A stretch of DNA of 64,000 nucleotides from Chloroflexota bacterium. GTDB taxonomy: Bacteria > Chloroflexota > Anaerolineae > J102. This document shows, piece after piece, positions 18,632-27,365 of this stretch; positions within the stretch are counted from its first letter, which is position 1, and the number at the start of each line of letters is the position of its first letter. The notes under the pieces were generated by a model. It made no database searches. It worked only from the letters and a program-made list of their open reading frames with translations, and was not told the DNA's origin. The stretch covers positions 27,209 to 91,208 of the forward strand of contig JAKOVD010000142.1 of assembly GCA_029782215.1 (NCBI GenBank), given 5' to 3'. The position numbers and the translations under genes were made by a program.

Positions 18632-18661
18632 TTGACAGGCGCCGATCGTCTGTTGTAGACT
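18632..18661 (+). promoter_or_regulatory. sigma70-type promoter for the GntR-led plus-strand operon
   Basis: -35 TTGACA (18632-18637), 18-bp spacer, -10 TAGACT (18656-18661). Start of transcription would be near 18668, giving a leader of about 45 nt before the ATG at 18713. The whole gene-free stretch 18390-18712 is regulatory: two divergent promoters and two operator-like palindromes. Confidence 0.65.
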
Positions 18662-18712
18662 ATACCTTACTGAACCTTTGTGGTTTTCTATGTACCTTTA
18701 GCCTTGATCGTT

Positions 18713-19525
18713 ATGCCGCAGTCACCCGCGCTTGATCGAACCGGACCGGTGCCGATCTTTCAGCAATTGAAGATGTACATGCGCGAGCAGATTCGGGCGG
18801 GCGCGTGGGGTCCAAACTACAAGCTCAAGGCGGAAGCGGACCTGGCCGCCGAATGGGGTCTGAGCCGCGGGACGGTGCGTAAGGCATTCGAGGAGTTGGC
18901 TGACGAGGGGCTTTTGGTGCGCACGCACGGGCGCGGCACCTTTGTGGCCACCCAGGTGGTCGAGCAACCCCTCGCCGAACGGATGGTGACGTTCTCTGAG
19001 GACCTCATCAGCAAAGGCATTCCCTTCGAGACGCAGGTTCTGCAGCAGGGTGTGCTCCAGGCGCACGGCAAGGTCGCAACGTTGTTGGCGCTGCCGACAG
19101 GGGCAAAGGTCTTCTTTTTGCGGCGGCTTCGTCTTGTCGATGGAGAGCCACTGATCGTGGTCAACAACTATGTCGTGTATGAGCGCTGCACAGGCATCGA
19201 AGATCTCGATTTTTCCCAGGTCCGGCTGTTCGTAGCGCTCGAAGAGCACTTCGGATTAGCGTTGGATTATGGCAGACGCTCCTTTCAAGCGCAAAAGGCC
19301 ACCCGAGTGGCCGCCGCCGCCCTCGGCATCGCGCCCAAGGAGCCTGTGATGTACGGCGAGCAGCTCACCTTTCTGGACGATGGCTCGGCCATCGAGTTCT
19401 CGGAGATTTGGCTGCGCGGCGACCGCTTCAAGCTCTCGGCCGTGGTCAAGCGCAGTGGTCTCAGCACGATCGGCGTCGCCGTCGCCATGTCCGAAGACGA
19501 TCTGACCGTTCTCATTCCTTCCTGA
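18713..19525 (+). CDS. GntR-family regulator, HutC/UTRA type
   Basis: 270 aa. Winged helix-turn-helix at about 14-80 (VPIFQQLKMYMREQIRAG, LAAEWGLSRGTVRKAFEEL, RTHGRGTFV) and a C-terminal UTRA domain (FFLRRLRLVDGEPLIVVNNYV, EPVMYGEQLTFLDDGSAIEFSEIW). Start at 18713 chosen because the protein begins properly there; no Shine-Dalgarno is evident. It is the first gene of the plus-strand operon and divergent from the DeoC-ABC operon, the usual layout of a local regulator. It may bind 18536-18549 and possibly the AraR-like sites. Confidence 0.92.
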   Translation: MPQSPALDRTGPVPIFQQLKMYMREQIRAGAWGPNYKLKAEADLAAEWGLSRGTVRKAFEELADEGLLVRTHGRGTFVATQVVEQPLAERMVTFSEDLISKGIPFETQVLQQGVLQAHGKVATLLALPTGAKVFFLRRLRLVDGEPLIVVNNYVVYERCTGIEDLDFSQVRLFVALEEHFGLALDYGRRSFQAQKATRVAAAALGIAPKEPVMYGEQLTFLDDGSAIEFSEIWLRGDRFKLSAVVKRSGLSTIGVAVAMSEDDLTVLIPS

Positions 19526-19567
19526 GTCTCTCCCGTCCTTTTCGCCACCCCTTTAGGAGCAGCACGA

Positions 19568-20764
19568 ATGACCCAGCCCGTCACCCCTCGAGCCCGTGTG
19601 GCGGCCGCCATGCGCCACCAACAGCCCGATCGCCAGCCGGTAGATTTCCTGGCGACGCCTGAGATCTGGGCGCGACTGGCGCAGACCCTGGGGTTCGAGA
19701 AGCCCCAACTGACCGAAGATGACTACTTCGACCCGAGCTGGGAAGCAGTGATGCGTCATTTCGAGGTCGACTGCCGCGTCATTTCCTATGACCAGTTCGT
19801 CAAGCCGCCTGATTCGGCGCTGCTGCCGGGCGCCCAAATCGATTGGTGGAATGCCCTCAGTCGCTCGACGCCCAACCGCATGTGGCGCCAGGTCCTGCCT
19901 GATGGCTCTTCCCGTGACGTATGGGGGCACGTCATCCGCCCGGTTGAGAACCCTACCGGCGCCTACGAGGAGTTCGCGGTCTGGCCCTTGAGCCACGCTA
20001 CACGGGTCGAAGATCTGCACGACTACCCCTGGCCCGATCCGGACTGGTGGGATTTCAGCCCCTTGCCCACCGTGATCCAGCAGTTCGACGCCCACGAACA
20101 GTACAACCTGCGCTTCCGCATCGGCTCGGTCTTTGAAATCGCCTGGCAGATCCGGGGCATGCAGGAATTTCTGATGGACCTGGTGACGAATCCGGCCATC
20201 TGTACCTACATCATGGACCGCCTGACCGATGTCTACGTCGAGAACACGAAGCGGGTGCTCGACCTGGCAGGTGACCGTCTTGACATGGTCTACTTCTACG
20301 ACGACGTTGCGACGCAGGCATCGCTGATGGTGTCGGAGCGCATGTGGGAGAAGTACATCCGGCCGCGGCACGAGCGGATCATTGCCGTCGCTAAGTCGTA
20401 CGGGAAGCCTGTGATGTACCACTGCGACGGCGCCCTTTACCCGCTGATTGCCAAGTTCATCGATATGGGTGTCGACGTCCTCAATCCCATTCAGGTGGAC
20501 GCCAAAGGCATGGACCCGCACCGGCTCAAGGAGCAGTTCGGCGGCAAACTCACCTTCCATGGCGGCATCGACATCATCAAGACGCTGCCGCGCGGGACCG
20601 TGGACGATGTCAACAACGAAGTCAAAGAGCGATTCCAGGTGCTCGGCAAGGATGGCGGCTATATCATGGCAAGCTCCCATCACATTCAGTCCGACACACC
20701 CCTGGCCAATGTCTATGCCATGTACGATCTTTCGCACCGCTACACTCCAGCCACATCCAACTAA
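19568..20764 (+). CDS. UroD-family corrinoid methyltransferase (MtaA/CmuA-like)
   Basis: 398 aa. Family opener TPRARVAAAMRHQQPDR, central CRVISYDQF, and near residue 285 the intact zinc-type HxC motif VMYHCDGALYP followed by VLNPIQVDAKGMD and GGKLTFHGGID. HxC with a downstream Cys binds zinc that activates a thiol or accepts methyl in MtaA-type enzymes. It lies 18 bp before a corrinoid protein gene, the classic pairing of substrate/corrinoid methyltransferase and its B12 protein. Likely transfers a methyl group between a substrate and the corrinoid. Substrate unknown; neighbours point to a sugar or sugar acid. Confidence 0.85.
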   Translation: MTQPVTPRARVAAAMRHQQPDRQPVDFLATPEIWARLAQTLGFEKPQLTEDDYFDPSWEAVMRHFEVDCRVISYDQFVKPPDSALLPGAQIDWWNALSRSTPNRMWRQVLPDGSSRDVWGHVIRPVENPTGAYEEFAVWPLSHATRVEDLHDYPWPDPDWWDFSPLPTVIQQFDAHEQYNLRFRIGSVFEIAWQIRGMQEFLMDLVTNPAICTYIMDRLTDVYVENTKRVLDLAGDRLDMVYFYDDVATQASLMVSERMWEKYIRPRHERIIAVAKSYGKPVMYHCDGALYPLIAKFIDMGVDVLNPIQVDAKGMDPHRLKEQFGGKLTFHGGIDIIKTLPRGTVDDVNNEVKERFQVLGKDGGYIMASSHHIQSDTPLANVYAMYDLSHRYTPATSN

Positions 20765-20782
20765 GATAAGGAGCTTTCATCC

Positions 20783-21433
20783 ATGAGCCGCCAAGAAGAA
20801 ATCCTCGATGGTCTGTACGAATACACGCTCAACGGCGAGGCCGAACCGGTCGTCGATCTGACGAAGGAAGGCCTGGAAATGAGCATGGATCCGATGAACA
20901 TGCTCTTCGACGCCCTGATCCCGGCGCTGGAAGAGGTCGGGCGCCTGTTTGAGGCCGGCGAGTATTTCGTACCCGAGATGCTCGTCGCCGCCAACGCCAT
21001 GTCGGGCTCGATGGAAATTCTCAAGCCCCTCATCGCCGCCACCGGCGCCAAGCCCATCGGCACCTTCGTCATGGGCACGGTCAAAGGCGATATCCACGAC
21101 ATCGGCAAGAACCTGTGCAACGTGATGCTCGAAGGCGCAGGCTTCCAGCTCATCGACCTGGGCGTCAACGTACCGCCCGACCGCTTCATCGAGGCCATCC
21201 GGGAATACAAGCCCGGCGCCGTGGGCATGAGCGCGTTCCTGACCACCACCATGCCCATGATGAAGGTCACCATCGAGGCGATCAAGGAAGCGGGCCTGCG
21301 CGACCAGGTGAAGATCCTGGTGGGCGGCGCCCCCGTGACCCAGGAGTTCGCCAACCAGATCGGCGCCGATGGCTACGCCCCTGACGCCAACTCGACCACA
21401 CGCCTGACCAAACAGCTCCTGGGCATCTCGTGA
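20783..21433 (+). CDS. B12-binding corrinoid protein (methyltransferase cognate)
   Basis: 216 aa, the usual size of MtaC/MtbC/CmuA-type corrinoid proteins. Residues 1-85 form the helical cap domain (EILDGLYEYTLNGEAE, MNMLFDALIPALEEVG). Residues 92-212 are the Rossmann-like B12 domain with the base-off motif DIHDIGKN (lower axial ligand His105), then SAFLTT and LVGGAPV, completing the DxHxxG...SxL...GG pattern. It carries the methyl group between the UroD-family enzyme next door and an acceptor such as tetrahydrofolate via the enzyme at 40971 (inference). Only corrinoid protein in the window. Confidence 0.95.
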   Translation: MSRQEEILDGLYEYTLNGEAEPVVDLTKEGLEMSMDPMNMLFDALIPALEEVGRLFEAGEYFVPEMLVAANAMSGSMEILKPLIAATGAKPIGTFVMGTVKGDIHDIGKNLCNVMLEGAGFQLIDLGVNVPPDRFIEAIREYKPGAVGMSAFLTTTMPMMKVTIEAIKEAGLRDQVKILVGGAPVTQEFANQIGADGYAPDANSTTRLTKQLLGIS

Positions 21434-21446
21434 CCCGAGCCACGGT

Positions 21447-22316
21447 ATGAGCCTTCGCCGCCTGGAAGAGCTGTTCCCAGCCGAGATCGAGGCTTGCCTG
21501 GCGGCATGCCCGCTCCTTGTGCTGCCCCTGGGCACCATCGAGTGGCACAGCCACCACCTGCCTCTCGGCCTTGATGGCCTGGTGGCCCAGTCTCTGTGCG
21601 AGCGTATTGCAGCCGAAACCGGCGCCGTCCTGGCGCCGGTTTCCTATTGGGCCGTGGGTGGGGTTCCCTATCCCTACACCCTCGATCTGCCGGCAGAAAC
21701 CGTCGAGCCAGTGCTGGAAGCCATCCTGGCGCAGTTCGGCGCCATGGGTTTTCGCGTCCTTGTGGCCTTCACCGGCCACTTCGGCCTCGACCATACGCTT
21801 GCCCTCAAGCGTGCGGCGCTGCACGTGATGAAACGCTCGCCGGTGACGATCCTGCCGATCACCGAGTATGACCTGGTCACCGACCACTACACCGGCGACC
21901 ATGCCGGCACGGGCGAGACGTCTCTGCTCCTGGCATCGCGTCCCGACCTGGTGCGTTTGGATGCCGTGGCGGCAGACCAGACCCTGGATGGCGTTATCGG
22001 ACCTGATCCACGTGGAACCGCTTCCACGGCTTTGGGAGAGACACTCGCAGACACCATCGTCGAGCGCGCGCAGGCAATGGCGAAGCGGCTCCTTGCGGGC
22101 ACGACCGCGCTGGAGCGGGCCAGCTATATCGACGCCTTGAGCGCGGGCGTAGCGGTCCTTGCCAAGACGAGCCAGCAGCGCCGTCTCGTTCCCAAGAGCC
22201 AGGTGCCGCCCCTGACCACACCCGCTTACCTGTCTTACTGCCAGGCGTTGTACACTGCTGACTATCGCGCGGCCCGGGCCTACGCCGAGCGCAAGCTTGC
22301 CGACCTGACCGCATGA
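21447..22316 (+). CDS. creatininase-family metal-dependent amidohydrolase
   Basis: 289 aa. Metal-binding motifs of the creatininase fold: GTIEWHSHHLPLGLD near 28-42 (Glu, His and Asp ligands), FTGHFGLDH near 110, and GDHAGTGETS with a Glu near 155. Family members cleave cyclic amides/lactams (creatinine, mycofactocin peptide, FAPy). Here the operon deals with sugars and one-carbon transfer, so a lactone- or amide-opening step is plausible but unproven. 13 bp after the corrinoid protein gene. Confidence 0.8.
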   Translation: MSLRRLEELFPAEIEACLAACPLLVLPLGTIEWHSHHLPLGLDGLVAQSLCERIAAETGAVLAPVSYWAVGGVPYPYTLDLPAETVEPVLEAILAQFGAMGFRVLVAFTGHFGLDHTLALKRAALHVMKRSPVTILPITEYDLVTDHYTGDHAGTGETSLLLASRPDLVRLDAVAADQTLDGVIGPDPRGTASTALGETLADTIVERAQAMAKRLLAGTTALERASYIDALSAGVAVLAKTSQQRRLVPKSQVPPLTTPAYLSYCQALYTADYRAARAYAERKLADLTA

Positions 22317-22355
22317 CCCTTCCCTGACCGCGACTTAGGAGAGAACAACCACACT

Positions 22356-23258
22356 ATGCGACTGCTCACCATCGTCGGCGCTGATGGCGCCCATCGCCTG
22401 GGGATCCAGGCCGGCAAAGGCGTCGTGGATGTCGCCGCCAGCCTGGCAGGCGGCAGAACAACCCAGGCTCCTGTGCCCGCCACGCTCACCGAGCTGCTGG
22501 CCGGCGGCCGCCCCGCCCAACAGGCGCTGGCCGCGCATGTCCAGGATGCCCTGGCCGAGGCGCCGCGTGCGACCTGGTTTCACCCCGAGACCAGCCTGCA
22601 TCTGGGCCCCTGTCTCCCCAACCCCGGCAAGATCATCTGCATTGGCCTGAACTATCGCCAGCATGCCGCCGAGTCGGGGCTGGCTGTGCCCACGTCCCCC
22701 GTCGTCTTTGCCAAGTTCGGCAATGCCGTCGCCGGACCGGGAGAAGCGATCCCGCTGCCTGCGGGCGCCGAGCAATACGACTACGAAGTCGAGCTGGCGC
22801 TGGTGATGGGGCGGCGCGCCCGCAACGTCAGCGAAGCCGAGGCGTTGAGCTATGTGTTCGGATACCTCACCGCCAATGACCTCAGCGCCCGCGACCTGCA
22901 GAATCGCACCAGCCAGTGGACGTTGGGCAAGACCCTGGACAAATTCATGCCCCTTGGCCCCTACCTTGTCACCGCCGATGAAGTGGGCGACCCCCAGAAC
23001 CTTCAGCTCCGCACCTGGGTGAACGGCGAGCTGCGCCAGGACTCCAACACCAGCGACATGATCTTCCCGGTGGCGCACCTCATCAGCTACATCAGCCGCT
23101 ATTTCACCCTGGAACCGGGGGACATCATTTCCACCGGCACACCCCAGGGCGTCATCTCCGGGATGGCGGAGAAGAAATGGCTGCGGGCAGGAGATGAAGT
23201 CACCGTCGAAGTTGAGAAGCTCGGCCGGCTGACCAACGTCATGGCGGCTGGGGAATGA
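22356..23258 (+). CDS. fumarylacetoacetate hydrolase (FAH) family protein
   Basis: 300 aa. N-terminal domain 1-85, then the FAH catalytic domain: GLNYRQHAAESG, metal ligands ExE in YDYEVELALVMG and Asp in TANDLSARDLQ, then KTLDKFMPLGP and ISTGTPQGV. FAH proteins hydrolyse or hydrate C-C bonds in 2,4-diketo acids. In sugar-acid pathways a member is 2,4-diketo-3-deoxy-L-fuconate hydrolase, which fits the dehydratases in this operon (inference). AGGAGAG upstream of the ATG. Its end overlaps the epimerase start by 4 bp. Confidence 0.9.
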   Translation: MRLLTIVGADGAHRLGIQAGKGVVDVAASLAGGRTTQAPVPATLTELLAGGRPAQQALAAHVQDALAEAPRATWFHPETSLHLGPCLPNPGKIICIGLNYRQHAAESGLAVPTSPVVFAKFGNAVAGPGEAIPLPAGAEQYDYEVELALVMGRRARNVSEAEALSYVFGYLTANDLSARDLQNRTSQWTLGKTLDKFMPLGPYLVTADEVGDPQNLQLRTWVNGELRQDSNTSDMIFPVAHLISYISRYFTLEPGDIISTGTPQGVISGMAEKKWLRAGDEVTVEVEKLGRLTNVMAAGE

Positions 23259-24217
23259 GCGAGCAGCGCTTCTTCGTCACCGGCGCTCTCGGATTCATCG
23301 GCGCCTGGGTCGTCCGCAACCTGGTGGCAGCAGGGAAGACCGTCACGGCCTTCGACCTCTCCACCGACTCCCGGCGTCTGCGCCCGCTGCTGAGCGATGA
23401 CGAGCTGGCGCAGGTGCATTTCGTCGCCGGGGACATTACCGACCCTGCCGTGGTCGAGACGGCGCTCAGGGACAGCGGCGCCCACCATGTCATCCACCTG
23501 GCCGGCCTGCAGATACCCTTCTGCAAGGCCGACCCGGTCTTGGGCGCCCGCGTGAACGTGGTGGGCACGGTCAACATCTTCGAAGCCGCCCGGCAGGCAG
23601 GCTTGCGCCGCGTCGTATACGCCAGCAGTACGGCCGTGTACGGGCCCAAGGAGAGCTATCCACCGGGCCCGCTGGCGCCGGATGCTCCCTTCCATCCCTC
23701 CACCCTGTACGGCGTGTACAAGCAGGCCAATGAAGGCACCGCCAGGATCTACCGGCAGGACCACGGCATCAGCAGCATCGGCCTCCGTCCTTATGTCGTG
23801 TACGGCGTGGGCCGGGACCAGGGCCTGACTTCGGAGCCGACCAAGGCCATGTTGGCGGCGGCGCAGGGTTTCGGACATCACATCGGGTTTGGTGGTCGCC
23901 TGGATATGCAGTACGCGGACGACATCGCCCGCGCCTTCATCCAATGCACCCAGACGCCTTTTGAGGGCGCCGAAACCTTCAATCTGGCGGGCAGCAGGGT
24001 GCACATGAGCGAGGTGGTGGCGGCCATTGAGACGGCGGCGCCCGCCGTGCAGGGGCGCGTGACGTTCGCGGACAACCCCCTGCCCTACCCGGAGGAGATG
24101 GATGCCGCTCCCCTGGCGCGGCTGTTGGGCGAGCTGCCCCACACGCCCCTGGCAACGGCCGTCACCGAAACCGTTTCGCTCTTCCGCCAGGCCATTGCGT
24201 CTGGTCGCTTCTCCTGA
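23255..24217 (+). CDS. NAD-dependent epimerase/dehydratase (extended SDR)
   Basis: 320 aa. Nucleotide motif TGALGFIGAWVV at 7-18 (GxxGxxG), Asp36 region FDLSTD, catalytic YxxxK in LYGVYKQAN near 150, SSTAVYG near 125. C-terminal substrate domain with DMQYADDIARAFI. Acts on a sugar, sugar nucleotide or related polyol. ATGA overlap with the FAH gene indicates coupled translation. Substrate specificity not visible. Confidence 0.9.
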   Translation: MSEQRFFVTGALGFIGAWVVRNLVAAGKTVTAFDLSTDSRRLRPLLSDDELAQVHFVAGDITDPAVVETALRDSGAHHVIHLAGLQIPFCKADPVLGARVNVVGTVNIFEAARQAGLRRVVYASSTAVYGPKESYPPGPLAPDAPFHPSTLYGVYKQANEGTARIYRQDHGISSIGLRPYVVYGVGRDQGLTSEPTKAMLAAAQGFGHHIGFGGRLDMQYADDIARAFIQCTQTPFEGAETFNLAGSRVHMSEVVAAIETAAPAVQGRVTFADNPLPYPEEMDAAPLARLLGELPHTPLATAVTETVSLFRQAIASGRFS

Positions 24218-24236
24218 TGCCGCTGCGGGCTAGGCG

Positions 24237-25268
24237 TTGGACGTCGAGAACCGTGACGAGCTGCTGAGCTACCTGCGGCGCCGCGGCCTGATCGGCGCCG
24301 GTGAGCAGCCGCGTCATCGCGTGCTGCCGGGGGGCGTTTCCAACCGGACAGTACAGATCACGCGCGCTGGCGGCGAGTCCTGGGTCGTCAAGCAAGCCCT
24401 GGCCAAGCTGCGCGTCCAGGTCGACTGGTTCAGCAGTCCCGAACGCATCCACCGCGAGGCGCTGGGGCTGCGCTGGTTGGCGGTCCTGGCGCCTGCCGGC
24501 TCGACGCCGGGATTCGTTTACGAAGATGAAGAAGAACACATCCTGGTCATGCAGGCGGTGCCGGAGCCGCATGACAACTGGAAGAGCCTGCTGCTTGCGG
24601 GTCAGGTGCGTGACGAGCACATCGACCAGTTCGGCGGGCTGTTGGCGGCCCTCCACGGCCATGCATGGGAGCGGCGCGGGGAAGTGGAGCCTGTCTTTGC
24701 CGGCACGGAGTTCTTCGAGTCCCTGCGGCTGGAGCCTTACTATGGCTTTGCCGCCGCGCAGGTTCCCGTCGCAGCGCCTTTTCTGCAGCGGCTGACAGCC
24801 GGCACGCGGCTGCGCCGGCTGACCCTGGTGCACGGCGACTACAGTCCCAAGAACGTGCTCGTTCACGAGGGCAGGCTGGTCCTGCTCGACCATGAGGTGA
24901 TGCACTTCGGCGATCCTGCCTTTGACCTGGGCTTCTCCCTGACCCACCTGCTGAGCAAGGCCCATCACCTGCCCGCCCAGCGCCACCGGTTCGCCGCCGC
25001 GGCTGAACGCTACTGGCGCACCTACCGCGCGGCGGCGGGCGATGCTCCCTGGACACAGGACATCGAGGGGTACGCCGTTCTCCACACCCTCGGCTGCCTG
25101 CTCGCCCGCGTGGCGGGCCGCAGCCGGCTGGAATACCTGGATGCCGCCGAGGCCAGCAACCAGGTGGAGGCCGTGGTCGCGCTGATGGCGGCGCCGCCCA
25201 CAAGCGTTCCCTCACTGATCGCCCGATTCCTGGCTGAAGTGAGCCAACGGGAGTGCAAATGCCTCTGA
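24237..25268 (+). CDS. APH/choline-kinase-family phosphotransferase
   Basis: 343 aa. Kinase motifs: RVLPGGVSNRTVQI glycine loop near 30, VVKQ Lys, and catalytic LVHGDYSPKNVLV near 200 (HxDxxxxN), followed by metal-binding LLDHEVMHFGDPAFDL. Resembles 5-methylthioribose kinase and other small-molecule kinases of the APH family, so a sugar or amino alcohol is the likely substrate; antibiotic resistance is not implied. A TTG start at 24237 is the first possible start after an in-frame TAG. The end overlaps the methyltransferase start. Confidence 0.85.
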   Translation: MDVENRDELLSYLRRRGLIGAGEQPRHRVLPGGVSNRTVQITRAGGESWVVKQALAKLRVQVDWFSSPERIHREALGLRWLAVLAPAGSTPGFVYEDEEEHILVMQAVPEPHDNWKSLLLAGQVRDEHIDQFGGLLAALHGHAWERRGEVEPVFAGTEFFESLRLEPYYGFAAAQVPVAAPFLQRLTAGTRLRRLTLVHGDYSPKNVLVHEGRLVLLDHEVMHFGDPAFDLGFSLTHLLSKAHHLPAQRHRFAAAAERYWRTYRAAAGDAPWTQDIEGYAVLHTLGCLLARVAGRSRLEYLDAAEASNQVEAVVALMAAPPTSVPSLIARFLAEVSQRECKCL

Positions 25269-25897
25269 TCCCGCCTGCGTATGTAGCGCGGCAACTGAGC
25301 CATCCGTCCGGATGGGTGGGCGGTGCGTTTTTGCCGCGCCTGTTCAATTGGCGCAATGCCGCTCTCAACGAGGCGACTTTGCGGGCCCTCTCCCTGGCGT
25401 CCACCGACAGTCTCCTGGAAGTGGGCTTTGGCGGGGGCTATTTGCTCGGTCGCGCCGCGATGCAGGCGACCGGCGGCCATCACACCGGGGTTGACGCCTC
25501 ACTGGCCATGGTGCGCTTCTGTCGCCGCCGCCACAGCCGCCTGGTAGAGTCCGGGCGCCTGCGCCTGGCCTGCGCCAGCGCCGAGGCGCTGCCCCTGCCG
25601 GATGGGACTTTCACGTGCGCGTGCACCGTCAACACCCTCTTCTACCTGCCGGACCCTGGCCGGGCCGTCGCCGAGCTGTGGCGCGTCCTGGGTGACGCAG
25701 GCCGGGTGGTAGTGTGTTTCACCCTGCGGCAGTCCCTGCAGGACCGCGACTTCGCCGGTCACGGCCTGACCCTCTTCGACGCCGGCGACGTGGAACGGCT
25801 GCTGGTTCAGGCAGGGTTTGAGGAGGTGCGGTCGCTCAAGGACGCCGACAGCCGCCGCGACTTCGCCTGCACACTCGGCGTCAAACTCTTGCGTTAA
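25259..25897 (+). CDS. SAM-dependent class I methyltransferase
   Basis: 212 aa. SAM-binding motif I SLLEVGFGGGYLLG near 50-63, acidic loop GVDASLAMV, post-motif ACASAEALPLPDG and VNTLFYLPDPGRAVAELWRVL, all Methyltransf_11/UbiE-like. ATG at 25259 is preferred over a GTG at 25253 because GGGAG lies 5 nt upstream. Overlaps the kinase gene by 10 bp. Substrate unknown; its presence beside a corrinoid methyl-transfer pair is noted but may be coincidental. Confidence 0.85.
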   Translation: MPLIPPAYVARQLSHPSGWVGGAFLPRLFNWRNAALNEATLRALSLASTDSLLEVGFGGGYLLGRAAMQATGGHHTGVDASLAMVRFCRRRHSRLVESGRLRLACASAEALPLPDGTFTCACTVNTLFYLPDPGRAVAELWRVLGDAGRVVVCFTLRQSLQDRDFAGHGLTLFDAGDVERLLVQAGFEEVRSLKDADSRRDFACTLGVKLLR

Positions 25898-25901
25898 TTC
25901 C

Positions 25902-25936
25902 TACGCATTACGCATTACGTAATACGTACTACGTAA
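25902..25936. repeat. short TACGCAT/TACGTA repeats
   Basis: Tandem TACGCAT units running into TACGTAATACGTACTACGTAA, rich in self-complementary TACGTA. Fills the gap between the methyltransferase and enolase genes. A similar degenerate stretch lies at 27299-27345. Confidence 0.6.
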
Positions 25937-25958
25937 GAATACTCGGTAATGGATACAA

Positions 25959-27230
25959 ATGTTCACGATCGAACGATTATCGGCCATTGAGATATTGGAT
26001 AGCCGCGGGAGACCGACGGTGAAGGCAGCGTGCCTGCTGACCAGCGGCGACGTTGGGGTGGCGTCGGTTCCGTCTGGCGCTTCCACAGGCACCGCCGAAG
26101 CCCTGGAGCTGCGGGATGGCGATCCCAACCGCTACCGCGGTCTGGGCTGCCGGAAGGCGGTCGCGCACGTCAACGTCGAGATCAACCGGGCCTTGGCGGG
26201 CCGCACCTTTGCTTCGCAGGAAGAGCTGGACCGCTCGCTGGTGACCTTGGACGGGACCCCCAGCAAGGCGCGTCTGGGGGCCAACGCCATCCTGGCCGTG
26301 TCGCTTGCCTTTGCCAGGGCAGCGGCTAGTTCACGACGTCTCCCGCTGTTCGAGCACCTGAATTCTCTGCTGCCCGAGCCGCGCCCGCGCCCACGCCTGC
26401 CGCGCCCAACCATCAATCTTTTCAGCGGCGGCAAGCACGCCGGCGGCCAGGTGCCCATCCAGGACGTCTTGGTCGTGCCGGTCTCGGCCCGGACCATGGA
26501 TGAGGCGCTGGCTATGACGTATGCCGTCTACCAGGCTGCTGCCGACCTGACGCGCGAACGCTACGGGATGCGAGCGCTCACGGCCGACGAAGGGGGGCTG
26601 GCGCCGCCCTTTCCCAGCGCCGAGGCCATGCTCGAGGATGCTGTGACCGCCATCGTTGCCGCCGACCTGCGGCCGGGCCATGACATTGCCCTGGCCGTCG
26701 ATGTCGCCTCCAGCCATTTCCACCGTGCTGGCGTCTATCACCTGGGCAAGGCCCGGTTCGACAGCCGTGGTATGATCAAACTGCTCCTGGCGTGGGAGGA
26801 GCGCTACCCCATCCTCAGCTACGAAGATGGCCTGGCCGAAGAAGACTGGGCGCATTGGCCCGACCTCGCCGCTGCCCTGGGTGATCAGACCAGGACCCTG
26901 GGCGATGATTTCCTCTGCACCAATCCCGAGCGAATCCGGCGGGCCGTCGCCGCCAAGGCCGCCAACGCCCTTCTGCTCAAGGTCAACCAGATCGGCACCC
27001 TGACGGAGGCTGCAGAAGCCTACCGGCTCGCCCGCGCCGCCGGTTGGTCCGTCACGGTCAGCGCCCGCAGCGGCGAGACCGAAGACGATTGGCTGGCCGA
27101 CCTCGCTACCGGTTGGGCCGGCGACTACATCAAGATCGGGTCGATCACACAATCCGAACGCCTGGCCAAATACAACCGTCTCCTGGAAATCGAGGCCGAG
27201 ACCGGACTGGACATGAGCGTTGAACGTTAA
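25959..27230 (+). CDS. divergent enolase-family protein
   Basis: 423 aa, full enolase length. Retained: LDSRGRPTV, SGAS loop (39-42), GANAILAVSLAFA, His160 in GGKHAGG, Glu211 in ADEGGLAP, metal ligands Asp248, Glu289 and Asp316, Lys341 in LLLKVNQIG and Lys392 in YIKIG. Changed: the usual MQEF Glu is Asp169, and the SHRSGETED His is Ala369. So catalytic lysines and magnesium site persist but two phosphate/acid-base residues differ. It may be a housekeeping enolase with relaxed residues or a paralog acting on a sugar-acid phosphate. Location next to a sugar-acid dehydratase favours the latter. Confidence 0.8.
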   Translation: MFTIERLSAIEILDSRGRPTVKAACLLTSGDVGVASVPSGASTGTAEALELRDGDPNRYRGLGCRKAVAHVNVEINRALAGRTFASQEELDRSLVTLDGTPSKARLGANAILAVSLAFARAAASSRRLPLFEHLNSLLPEPRPRPRLPRPTINLFSGGKHAGGQVPIQDVLVVPVSARTMDEALAMTYAVYQAAADLTRERYGMRALTADEGGLAPPFPSAEAMLEDAVTAIVAADLRPGHDIALAVDVASSHFHRAGVYHLGKARFDSRGMIKLLLAWEERYPILSYEDGLAEEDWAHWPDLAAALGDQTRTLGDDFLCTNPERIRRAVAAKAANALLLKVNQIGTLTEAAEAYRLARAAGWSVTVSARSGETEDDWLADLATGWAGDYIKIGSITQSERLAKYNRLLEIEAETGLDMSVER

Positions 27231-27262
27231 GCGTTGAACGTTGAACGTCGCTGGTTGAAGGT
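27218..27262. repeat. GCGTTGAAC / GTTGAAG repeat units
   Basis: Units GCGTTGAAC and GTTGAACG straddle the enolase stop codon; the last residues (S-V-E-R-stop) are encoded by a repeat unit. Same flavour as the heptads at 3623 and 5172. Confidence 0.55.
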
Positions 27263-27365
27263 CGCCGCGCAGCCGGCAAGCCAGGCCGACTCACAATCAC
27301 GCAGTACGTATCACGAAACACGCATCGCGCATCACGCCACCCTCACCGCTCCCCGCCCACCTCCC

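Noticed and set aside
24237..25268. Aminoglycoside-resistance gene
   Set aside because: Only the general APH fold is seen; it sits mid-operon in sugar metabolism with no resistance context.
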